Part shown: in pieces, positions 1 to 5,538 of the stretch
Position numbering within the stretch: position 1 is the first letter of the stretch
How the letters are laid out: each line of letters begins with the position of its first letter
NCBI GenBank assembly: GCA_900555815.1
Contig: USMR01000077.1
Location: 1-5,538 of the forward strand
Direction: 5' to 3'
From: an uncultured Collinsella sp.
GTDB lineage: Bacteria; Actinomycetota; Coriobacteriia; Coriobacteriales; Coriobacteriaceae
Length of the DNA stretch: 5,538 nucleotides
Notes under the pieces: model-generated
The model's input: the letters and a program-made list of their open reading frames with translations, nothing else
What the model was told of the DNA's origin: nothing
Database searches by the model: none
Program-made: the position numbers and the translations under genes

Positions 1-938
1 ATTGCGCTCGGTGCTGTGTCGCCCGTGTTCGCGAGCTTGCCGGCGGTCGTATCTGCTTGCTTGCCGCTGCTCGAGTTCGCCTGCTTGGTGGAGCTTGGCG
101 GGGTATTTTTGCCGGTCGCGGACGAGCCGGTGGGCTGTGTCGCCTCGGCCGGTTGCGCTGAGCTGGAGGGTTTTGTCGTCTCGGCGGGTTTCGTTATCTC
201 GGGCGAGGTGGTCTTATCTGCCGCGGCCTTTGCCTCTTCGTATGCTTTGCAGGCGTCATCATAGGCCGCTTGCGCCTTTTCCAAATCGCCGAGGAGCGCA
301 TTTCGCTTGGCTATGTCCTCGTCGATGTGGGCTTTAGCTTCCTCTGCCTCACTTTCGAAATGCTGAACCTGTTTTTCCTGGCTTTCGAGTCGGCGTTGGT
401 AGGAGTGAAGATCATCTTCATAAGATTTTTCTCGCCTTTCTGCCGCCATGATCTCCATGCGCAACTGCTTAATATGCTCCTTGATAGCTGTGCTGGGCTC
501 CTCGCCGCCGAGTGCTTCAAGTGCCTTATCTAATTCTGCCTGAAGGCCGCTTGTCCGGTTGTGGGCCTCATCGTATTTGGCTTGGGCTGCATCGACGTTC
601 GCTTGCATGGCGGGAAGGGGTTCCCTCCGTTTGGCGGCTTCCGCCACCACCATGTCGTAGAGTTCTTGAAATGCGGCAATGTCATCATCGATTTCCGCAA
701 TTTTCTCGGGACTTGCGGCGTCTTTTGCGGCCTCGAGGTTTTTGAGCGCTTCCTGCATGGCTGCATACGCTTTTTCTTTTGCGGCGGCCGCGTCTTCCGT
801 CTGCAAGGCAACTGCACCGGTGGGGGCGCTGGTTTCTGCCGCGATCGCCGTTACGGGGGCGATTCCCGCGACAAGTGCCGCGGAAAGGGCGATGCCCACA
901 GTTGCTCGTCTTGCTCTTCTTGCGAGAATGTCGTTCAT
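1..938 (-). CDS. LAxTG-anchored coiled-coil surface protein, C-terminus cut by window edge
   Basis: An open frame without stop runs from an ATG at 938 to the left edge (312 residues visible). Residues 1-34 form a signal peptide: Arg-rich n-region (RRARR at 7-11), hydrophobic stretch VGIALSAALVAGIAPV, and likely cleavage near AIAA at 31-34. Residues about 45-240 are Ala/Glu/Lys/Gln-rich, nearly free of Gly and Pro, and read as long coiled coil. Residues 241-301 are Ser/Thr/Pro-rich with a loose repeat of PAETTKP / PAEATQP, as in wall-spanning stalks. LANTGD follows at 302-307, a sortase sorting motif; LAxTG is the form known for class E sortases of high-GC Gram-positives. The hydrophobic segment and basic tail expected after it lie outside the window. 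A GAGGTG ribosome binding site (944-949) sits 5 bases before the ATG. No catalytic domain is seen, so an exposed adhesin or structural role is inference only. Signal peptide and sorting motif are secure; function is unknown. Confidence 0.85.
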   Translation of the reverse strand, partial: MNDILARRARRATVGIALSAALVAGIAPVTAIAAETSAPTGAVALQTEDAAAAKEKAYAAMQEALKNLEAAKDAASPEKIAEIDDDIAAFQELYDMVVAEAAKRREPLPAMQANVDAAQAKYDEAHNRTSGLQAELDKALEALGGEEPSTAIKEHIKQLRMEIMAAERREKSYEDDLHSYQRRLESQEKQVQHFESEAEEAKAHIDEDIAKRNALLGDLEKAQAAYDDACKAYEEAKAAADKTTSPEITKPAETTKPSSSAQPAEATQPTGSSATGKNTPPSSTKQANSSSGKQADTTAGKLANTGDTAPSA

Positions 939-970
939 CTCGGCACCTCATTTCAAGGGTCGGCGACTAA

Positions 971-999
971 CTTGGTAGCACTAATGTAAGTATACCAAG
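971..999. promoter_or_regulatory. Candidate operator: 7-bp perfect dyad over the surface-protein promoter
   Basis: CTTGGTA at 971-977 and TACCAAG at 993-999 are perfect inverted repeats separated by 15 bases. Their centres are 22 bp apart, about two helical turns, so a dimeric regulator could contact both from one DNA face. The right arm overlaps the extended -10 and the left arm lies just after the predicted transcription start, a position typical of repressor sites. No U-run follows, so it does not look like a terminator. The regulator is not in the window. Confidence 0.4.
989..994 (-). promoter_or_regulatory. Extended -10 promoter of the surface-protein gene
   Basis: On the minus strand the sequence reads TGGTATACT, an extended -10 element (TG, one base, then TATACT, 5 of 6 to consensus). 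No good -35 box lies 16-18 bases upstream, which fits extended -10 promoters. Transcription would start near 982, giving a leader of about 44 bases with the GAGGTG ribosome binding site near its end. Seen by eye only; the start point is predicted. Confidence 0.5.
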
Positions 1000-1079
1000 C
1001 GGTCGACCCGACACTGGCTGGGTGTGCGCGTGCTTTTCCGCTTCTTTGGAAACCGAATCCCGTTAGAAATGACGAGTTG

Positions 1080-1109
1080 TTTACGCTTCTTTTGGGGTGG
1101 CGGTACTAT
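1080..1109 (+). promoter_or_regulatory. Weak candidate promoter for the ABC transporter genes
   Basis: TTTACG (1080-1085) and TACTAT (1104-1109) are each 4 of 6 to the -35 and -10 consensus, 18 bases apart. A start near 1116 would give a leader of about 38 bases before the ATG at 1154, and would leave the alternative GTG at 1097 untranscribed. The match is modest and could be chance. Confidence 0.3.
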
Positions 1110-1139
1110 CATGGTTCGAATTGAATGTGGATGATGATA

Positions 1140-1144
1140 GGGAG
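1140..1144 (+). promoter_or_regulatory. Ribosome binding site that sets the first ABC start at 1154
   Basis: GGGAG lies 9 bases before the ATG at 1154. The in-frame GTG at 1097 has only a T-rich and then G-rich stretch before it and no such site, so the ATG is preferred. Confidence 0.6.
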
Positions 1145-1153
1145 CGCCTATAC

Positions 1154-3007
1154 ATGATTGAGCTGCTCAGGCGTTTTGGTGGTAAGTTTCGCCGGTATAT
1201 GGTGATTGGCCCTGCGTGTAAGCTGATCGAAGTGATCTTTGACCTGCTGACGCCGCTGGTGATTGCTCAGATGATCGATAAAGGCATTGGCGCGCACGAT
1301 GTGAACGCCGTTATCCACTACGGCATGGTACTTGGCGCCATGGCTGTGATCGGCATCTCGTTTACGCTCGTCTGCCAAAAGATGGCGGCGCTCACCTCGC
1401 AGGGCATGGGCACTGATATCCGCGGTGCGCTCTACCAGCACATCAACAAGTTGAGCTATGCCGAACTCGACCGCTTTGGCACGCCGTCGCTTATCACCCG
1501 CATCACCAACGACGTCAACCAGGTGCAGCTTGCCGTGGCGCTGGGCGTGCGCATGCTCATCCGCTGGCCCTTCTTGGCGGTGGGCTCTATGTGCGCGGCC
1601 CTTGCCATCGACCTTAAGCTCGGCATGATCTTTTTGATTTGCACGCCCGCCATTGGCCTGGTGTTTTGGTTTGTCATGGCGCGCTGCATTCCGTACTACA
1701 AGCAGCTGCAGGCAAAGCTCGACCGCATCGCGCTCATTTGCCGCGAGGGGCTTTCGGGCGCCCGCGTGGTTCGCGCCTTTGTACGCGAAGATCACGAGCG
1801 CGAGCGCTTTGCCCAGGCCGCCGATGACCAGGCCAATACCGCCATCGCGGTGGGCAAGCTCTCGTCAATCCTTAATCCCGTCACGTTTTTGGTGATGAAC
1901 CTGGGCGTGTGCGCCATCCTGTGGGTGGGCGGCATCCAGGTCAACGTGGGCGAGCTTACGCAGGGCCAGGTCATGGCGTTTGTGAACTACATGACGCAGA
2001 CCCTGACCTCCATCGTGTACGTCGCCAACCTGGTCGTGGTCTTTACCAAGGCGAGCGCGAGTGCTTCGCGTATCAACGAGGTGCTCAACTGCGAGCCGAG
2101 CATCACCGACGAGGGCAATCAGTTGGTTGCGCTGCCCAAGCCGGGCAATGTCGCTCCAGTTCCCGCGCTGAGCTTGAGCCATGCGAGCTTCTCGTTTGGC
2201 GCCGGCGCTGCCAACGCTGTCAACGATGTGACCCTGGAGCTGCCGCTGGGCAAAACGCTCGGCATTATCGGCGGCACGGGCAGCGGCAAGTCCACGCTCG
2301 TCTCGCTCATCCCGCGCCTGTACGATGCGGGCGTCGGCAGCGTGAGCGTAATGGGCGCCGACGTGCGCACCTGGCCGCTCGATCAGCTGCGCCACGTGGT
2401 CGCAACCGTTCCGCAGCGAGCGTCGCTGGTGAGCGGCACCATCCGCAGCAACCTGACCTGGCGCGACGAGGCTGCGACCGACGAGGATCTCTGGGCGGCG
2501 CTCGACATGGCGCAGGCGAGCGAGTTCGTGCGCAACAAGCCGCAGGGGCTCGATGCCCCGGTCGAGGCGGGCGGCAAGAACTTTAGCGGTGGCCAACGCC
2601 AGCGCCTGACCATCGCGCGCGCCCTGGTGGGCTCGCCTCAGGTCCTGATCATGGACGACTCCGCCTCGGCACTTGACTTTAAGACTGATGCGGCGCTTCG
2701 CCATGCCATCCGCGAGCGCAGCGTGTGTGGCGCTGCTGAGGGCGGGCTGCCGCTGACTACGGTGATCGTAAGCCAGCGCGTTTCGACCGTGCGCGACGCC
2801 GATATGATCTGCGTACTTGACCACGGTTCGGTCGCGGGCCTGGGCGCGCACGATGAGCTCTACACGACCTGCCAGCTCTACCGCGAGATTTGCCAGTCGC
2901 AGCTTCGCCGCGAGGAGCTCGAGGGTCAGCAGGGGAGTACGGCGCCCGCGCCCGCCCCAGGCGCCCCGACCGCTCCCGCATCCGTCTGCGCAAAGGAGGG
3001 CTGCTAA
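1154..3007 (+). CDS. ABC exporter half-transporter (membrane plus ATPase), degenerate-site subunit
   Basis: A 617-residue half-transporter with a membrane domain and then an ATPase domain, the usual order and length for exporters. Six hydrophobic segments are visible near residues 16-38, 54-76, 130-151, 154-177, 241-263 and 272-297. The ATPase domain (about 336-580) has Walker A GGTGSGKST at 373-381, Q-loop Gln421, signature FSGGQ at 477-481 and Walker B LIMDD ending at 502. Two key residues differ from consensus: Asp502 replaces the catalytic Glu, and Gln541 (SQR) replaces the switch His. This is the known pattern of the weakly hydrolysing subunit in heterodimeric exporters such as TM287/288, BmrCD and LmrCD. 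The tail is Ala/Pro-rich. The start is taken at ATG 1154 because of GGGAG upstream; an in-frame GTG at 1097 would add 19 residues that look non-conserved. The next gene begins at the base after this stop. Family is secure; the substrate (drug, peptide or lipid) is unknown. Confidence 0.93.
   Translation: MIELLRRFGGKFRRYMVIGPACKLIEVIFDLLTPLVIAQMIDKGIGAHDVNAVIHYGMVLGAMAVIGISFTLVCQKMAALTSQGMGTDIRGALYQHINKLSYAELDRFGTPSLITRITNDVNQVQLAVALGVRMLIRWPFLAVGSMCAALAIDLKLGMIFLICTPAIGLVFWFVMARCIPYYKQLQAKLDRIALICREGLSGARVVRAFVREDHERERFAQAADDQANTAIAVGKLSSILNPVTFLVMNLGVCAILWVGGIQVNVGELTQGQVMAFVNYMTQTLTSIVYVANLVVVFTKASASASRINEVLNCEPSITDEGNQLVALPKPGNVAPVPALSLSHASFSFGAGAANAVNDVTLELPLGKTLGIIGGTGSGKSTLVSLIPRLYDAGVGSVSVMGADVRTWPLDQLRHVVATVPQRASLVSGTIRSNLTWRDEAATDEDLWAALDMAQASEFVRNKPQGLDAPVEAGGKNFSGGQRQRLTIARALVGSPQVLIMDDSASALDFKTDAALRHAIRERSVCGAAEGGLPLTTVIVSQRVSTVRDADMICVLDHGSVAGLGAHDELYTTCQLYREICQSQLRREELEGQQGSTAPAPAPGAPTAPASVCAKEGC
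2992..2999 (+). promoter_or_regulatory. Strong ribosome binding site for the second ABC gene, inside the end of the first
   Basis: AAAGGAGG lies 8 bases before the ATG at 3008, within the last codons of the upstream gene (Lys-Glu-Gly-Cys-stop). With the stop codon touching the start codon, this points to translational coupling and balanced production of the two subunits. Confidence 0.8.
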
Positions 3008-3979
3008 ATGAATCCGTACACTTCCTCCGGTTCGGTCGCCACGATGACGGCCAACGCGTCCGGCAACGATAGCCTCAACGACCTGGGAGACGGTCCGCGC
3101 CAGCCCGGCGATCCCGAGCGCTATCCCGTGGGTGCGGTGACCCGCCGCCTGCTGGGCTATGTCCGTCCGCACCGCGTCTCGTTTGCGGCATCGTTTTTGA
3201 GTGCCGCCGTCTCGGTGATTCTGCAGCTCTACACGCCCATTCTCATTGGCGAGGGCATCGACCTTATCGTCGCCGCCGGACAGGTGGACTTCGATGCGCT
3301 GCTGCCGCTCGTTACCAAGCTCGCGATTGTCGTCGTAGGTGCTGCGGCCTTCCAGTGGCTGCAGGGCTATTGCGTCAACCGCCTGTCCTACGAAACGGTG
3401 CGCGACATGCGCGTGGAGGCGAGCGATAAGCTCAGCCGCATGCCGCTCAGCTTTATCGACAGCCATGCCCACGGCGACCTTATGAGCCGCGTGGTCAACG
3501 ACGTCGACCAGGTGGGCGACGGTCTGCTACAGGGCTTCACGCAGCTCTTCACCGGCGTTATCACCATCGTGGGCACGCTCGCGTTTATGCTTTCCATCAA
3601 CCTGACCATGACGCTTGTGGTGGTACTCGTCACGCCGCTTTCCATTTTTGCAGCCGGCGCCATCGCCAAGCTTTCCAACAAAAGCTTTACGGCACAGCAG
3701 CGTATTCAAGGGCAGCTCGGTGGTCATATCGAGGAGTACGTAGGCGAGCAAAAGCTTGTCGACGCCTTTGCCTATGGTCCCAACGCCCAGCAGCGCTTCG
3801 ATGCCCTCAACGCTGAGCTCTACACCGCGGGCGAGCGCGCGCAGTTTATGGGTTCGCTCTCCAACCCCGGCACACGCTTTATCAATAACATCATCTATGC
3901 CGTGGTCGCTGTGATCGGCTGCGTGCGTGCCCGCGACGCTTACGGTGGGCGGCGTGCAGATTTTCCTGTCCTATGCTAA
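3008..3979 (+). CDS. ABC exporter second half-transporter, 5' fragment (membrane domain), frameshifted
   Basis: This is the N-terminal part of the partner half-transporter. It opens at ATG 3008 directly after the upstream stop, with AAAGGAGG 8 bases before. Residues 1-40 are a polar, low-complexity extension. Hydrophobic segments lie near 58-80, 100-122, 176-197, 199-222 and 288-306, with the usual exporter motif region DLMSRVVNDVDQV at 157-169 between the second and third. The protein reads as family sequence to about Val306 (YAVVAVIGCV). After that the frame gives RARDAYGGRRADFPVLC and stops at 3979, which is not family-like. The rest of the gene continues in the next frame from about 3927, so this is one broken gene, truncated in its last membrane segments and lacking the ATPase domain. 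Alone it could not transport. A sequencing or assembly error is an equal possibility. Confidence 0.85.
   Translation: MNPYTSSGSVATMTANASGNDSLNDLGDGPRQPGDPERYPVGAVTRRLLGYVRPHRVSFAASFLSAAVSVILQLYTPILIGEGIDLIVAAGQVDFDALLPLVTKLAIVVVGAAAFQWLQGYCVNRLSYETVRDMRVEASDKLSRMPLSFIDSHAHGDLMSRVVNDVDQVGDGLLQGFTQLFTGVITIVGTLAFMLSINLTMTLVVVLVTPLSIFAAGAIAKLSNKSFTAQQRIQGQLGGHIEEYVGEQKLVDAFAYGPNAQQRFDALNAELYTAGERAQFMGSLSNPGTRFINNIIYAVVAVIGCVRARDAYGGRRADFPVLC
3921..3930 (+). other. Frameshift junction at a GCGT tandem repeat
   Basis: GCGTGCGTGC is 2.5 copies of a 4-base unit, exactly where the reading frame moves by +1. Gain of one 4-base unit, gain of one base, or loss of two or five bases would each produce this shift. 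A short tandem repeat is a plausible slippage site, though the ancestral sequence cannot be read from this window. Confidence 0.7.
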
Positions 3980-4883
3980 CCAGTACACCAAGCCGTTCAA
4001 CGAGGTCACCAACGTCATTACGCAGATCCAGACGGCGTATGCCTCGGCGCGCCGTATGTTTGCGCTGCTCGATGCGCGCGAGCAGGAGCCCGATGCGTCG
4101 GACGCTGTAGAGCTTGCCGCCCCGCAGGGCGAGGTGACTTTTGAACACGTGGACTTTAGCTATGTGACCGACCGCAAACTGCTGCAGGATATCTGCATCG
4201 AGGCTAAGCCCGGCATGCGCTTTGCCCTCGTTGGCCCCACGGGCTGCGGCAAGACGACGCTCATCAACTTGCTGCTGCGGTTTTACGATATCGATGCCGG
4301 ACGCATCATGGTCGATGGCCGTTCCTCGCGTGACTACACGCGCGCAAGCCTGCGCCGCGCCTTTGGCATGGTGCTGCAGGACACTTGGCTGTTCGAGGGC
4401 ACGGTGGCGGACAACATCGCTTACGGTTGCCCAGGAGCTACGCGCGAGCAGGTTGTCGAAGCCGCCAAGCGCGCTCATGCGCATAAGTTTATCGTGCAGC
4501 TGCCAGGCGGCTACGATACGGTGATCGGCGAGGACGGCGGCACGTTTAGCCAGGGCCAAAAGCAGCTGCTGTGCATCGCACGCGTCATGCTCACTGACCC
4601 GGCGATTCTGCTGCTGGACGAGGCGACTTCGAGTATCGACACACGCACCGAGCTGCAGGTGCAGGCAGCATTCGACGAGCTCATGGCCGGTCGCACAAGC
4701 TTTGTCGTGGCGCACCGCCTGTCGACGATCGAGAACGCGGATGAGATCTTCTACATCGATCACGGCCAGATCGTCGAGCATGGTTCGCACGCGCAGCTGC
4801 TCGCCGCCAAGGGCGCGTACTACCGCCTCTACGAGTCCCAGTACGCGATGATTCGCGTGGCCAGCGGAGCGCCGGAAGAGTGA
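3927..4883 (+). CDS. ABC exporter second half-transporter, 3' fragment (last membrane helix and catalytic ATPase)
   Basis: This is the continuation of the broken gene in the +1 frame. Numbered from the GTG at 3927, it opens inside the family sequence (TLTVGGVQIFLSYANQYTKP), then carries a complete ATPase domain: Walker A GPTGCGKTT at 103-111, Q-loop Gln151, signature FSQGQ at 207-211, Walker B ILLLDE with catalytic Glu232, D-loop SSID at 235-238 and switch His263 (AHR). The catalytic residues are intact but the signature has Gln in place of the first Gly of LSGGQ, complementary to the first gene's defects. In known heterodimers the good site pairs this subunit's Walker motifs with the partner's intact signature. 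The GTG has no ribosome binding site and falls mid-protein, so it is a frame boundary rather than a true start, and this piece is probably not made on its own. Repaired, the whole gene would encode about 620 residues, normal for the family. Confidence 0.85.
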   Translation: MPATLTVGGVQIFLSYANQYTKPFNEVTNVITQIQTAYASARRMFALLDAREQEPDASDAVELAAPQGEVTFEHVDFSYVTDRKLLQDICIEAKPGMRFALVGPTGCGKTTLINLLLRFYDIDAGRIMVDGRSSRDYTRASLRRAFGMVLQDTWLFEGTVADNIAYGCPGATREQVVEAAKRAHAHKFIVQLPGGYDTVIGEDGGTFSQGQKQLLCIARVMLTDPAILLLDEATSSIDTRTELQVQAAFDELMAGRTSFVVAHRLSTIENADEIFYIDHGQIVEHGSHAQLLAAKGAYYRLYESQYAMIRVASGAPEE

Positions 4884-4908
4884 CGAGATGTTGCGCACAA
4901 GGATGCGT

Positions 4909-5538
4909 TTAGCGGCGTTTCACGTAGCGGGTGCTGCGGCCAGCACCGATTTTGATGATCGTACCGGAGTCCAACAGTGATTTCAGCGTGCGCTCAATGG
5001 TGGTGGTGCTGGTATCGGGCATGCGAGCGAGAATATCGGCCTTGGAGAGTGGCACTAGGGATTGATCAAGCAGTGCTTCAATCCGCGTTCCCTTGGTGGC
5101 TACTCGCGGTGCTCCCTGCGCTCTGCCGCCTGCCATGAGATTGATGCGTTCGTCGAATTCCTTGCACGCGGACAGTATGATGCCAAGCAGGTAGTTCGTG
5201 AATGGCGCATAATCATTGGCGTTGTCGTCCCAGCCTTGGGTGCTTGCGGCCAGCGCCTCATAATAAGTGCTTTTACTTTGCTCGATAAGGTGTTCGATAC
5301 TGATGTATTTGCCGACCATATAGCCATTGCGGCACAGCATCAGGAGCGTGAGTAGCCGACTCATGCGGCCGTTGCCGTCATTGAACGGATGTATGCAGAT
5401 GAAATCGAGAATGAACATGGCGATGGCAAGCAATGGATCGGTATGTCCATCTCGGATTGCTTGCGTGTAGGCGGAACACGCGCGTTCGATCAGTTCCGGT
5501 GTGACAAGTGCGGACGGTGGGGCGAATCGCACGGTGCT
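4909..5538 (-). CDS. Fic-family protein, C-terminal part (N-terminus beyond window)
   Basis: The visible 209 residues hold the Fic core. HPFNDGNGRMSR is encoded at 5356-5391 and matches HPFx(D/E)GNGRxxR in full, including the catalytic His and the phosphate-binding Gly/Asn/Arg residues. Fic enzymes transfer AMP or related groups from nucleotides to hydroxyl side chains of target proteins, usually in the cytoplasm. After the core comes KYISIEHLIEQSKSTYYEAL, as in a common group of bacterial Fic proteins of about 370 residues. From about residue 164 there is a likely winged helix (SKADILARMPDTSTTTIERT then LLDSGTIIKIGAGRS), suggesting DNA binding or self-regulation. The frame is open to the right edge. 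A GTG at 5530-5532 is in frame, but conserved family sequence (RFAPPS onward) follows it at once, so the real start lies outside. The inhibitory helix motif (S/T)xxxE(G/N) would be in the missing part. Its end faces the ABC genes, 25 bases away, with no visible terminator hairpin. The target is unknown. Confidence 0.9.
   Translation of the reverse strand, partial: STVRFAPPSALVTPELIERACSAYTQAIRDGHTDPLLAIAMFILDFICIHPFNDGNGRMSRLLTLLMLCRNGYMVGKYISIEHLIEQSKSTYYEALAASTQGWDDNANDYAPFTNYLLGIILSACKEFDERINLMAGGRAQGAPRVATKGTRIEALLDQSLVPLSKADILARMPDTSTTTIERTLKSLLDSGTIIKIGAGRSTRYVKRR

Noticed and set aside
561..989. Plus-strand open frame opposite the surface-protein gene
   Set aside because: The minus strand encodes a coherent signal peptide and coiled coil here; the plus-strand product is Cys/Gly-rich without motif or ribosome binding site.
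1001..1008. Palindrome GGTCGACC upstream of the surface-protein -10 element
   Set aside because: An 8-bp palindrome is frequent by chance in GC-rich DNA, and it does not extend further.
1035..1052. Short inverted repeat TTTCC / GGAAA in the divergent control region
   Set aside because: Only 5 bp per arm, not positioned on a convincing promoter, and expected by chance.
1097..1153. Upstream GTG start that would add 19 residues to the first ABC protein
   Set aside because: No ribosome binding site precedes it, and the added residues do not resemble the usual start of the family, while ATG 1154 has GGGAG at 9 bases.
1865..3472. Long open frame of 535 codons on the minus strand, antisense to the first ABC gene
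   Set aside because: Its composition (Arg, His, Ala, Asp-rich, no domain or motif) is typical of the mirror frame of a high-GC gene, while the plus strand has full ABC motifs throughout.
3920..3980. Programmed translational frameshift to join the two ABC fragments
   Set aside because: No slippery heptamer or clear stimulatory hairpin is seen, and half-transporters of this family are not known to use one; mutation or sequence error is simpler.
3891..4898. Open frame of 335 codons on the minus strand, antisense to the ABC ATPase domain
   Set aside because: It covers the Walker and signature motifs of the real gene in reverse and has no recognisable protein features of its own.
4884..4908. Possible bidirectional terminator between the convergent ABC and Fic genes
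   Set aside because: The 25-base gap holds only a short TGCGCA palindrome, with no stem plus T-run.

Overview
The window looks like chromosomal DNA from a high-GC Gram-positive bacterium, most likely a gut Coriobacteriia member such as Collinsella. This is an inference from strong G/C bias at third codon positions, AGGAGG-type ribosome binding sites, a cell-wall sorting motif of the LAxTG type, and the general look of the ABC and Fic proteins. I could not run a search to confirm it. No RNA gene, mobile element, CRISPR array or origin was seen.

Layout. (1) Positions 1-938, minus strand: most of a secreted, coiled-coil surface protein. It has a signal peptide, a long charged helical region, a Ser/Thr/Pro-rich stalk and an LANTGD sorting motif; its last residues lie beyond the left edge. 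(2) Positions 939-1153: a divergent control region. It holds an extended -10 promoter for the surface protein overlapped by a perfect 7-bp dyad, a weaker promoter candidate for the ABC genes, and the ribosome binding site that sets the first ABC start at 1154. (3) Positions 1154-4883, plus strand: two half-transporter genes of a heterodimeric type ABC exporter, abutting with no gap (stop TAA next to ATG). The first gene has the degenerate ATPase residues (Asp for catalytic Glu, Gln for switch His). The second has the intact catalytic residues but an altered signature motif (FSQGQ). This is the asymmetric pattern known from TM287/288, BmrCD and LmrCD. The second gene is broken by a frameshift near 3920-3938, at a short GCGT tandem repeat, so the exporter is either inactive in this strain or the sequence has an error there. 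(4) Positions 4909-5538, minus strand, convergent with the ABC genes: the C-terminal part of a Fic-family protein with an intact HPFNDGNGR motif and a winged-helix-like tail; its N-terminus lies beyond the right edge.

The two ABC proteins would form one membrane exporter whose substrate cannot be read from the sequence. The divergent surface protein may share regulation with it, but nothing proves a functional link. The Fic protein looks like an independent neighbour. I found no clearly new multi-gene system. The points most worth a second look are the frameshift, the dyad over the surface-protein promoter, and the unidentified surface protein itself.
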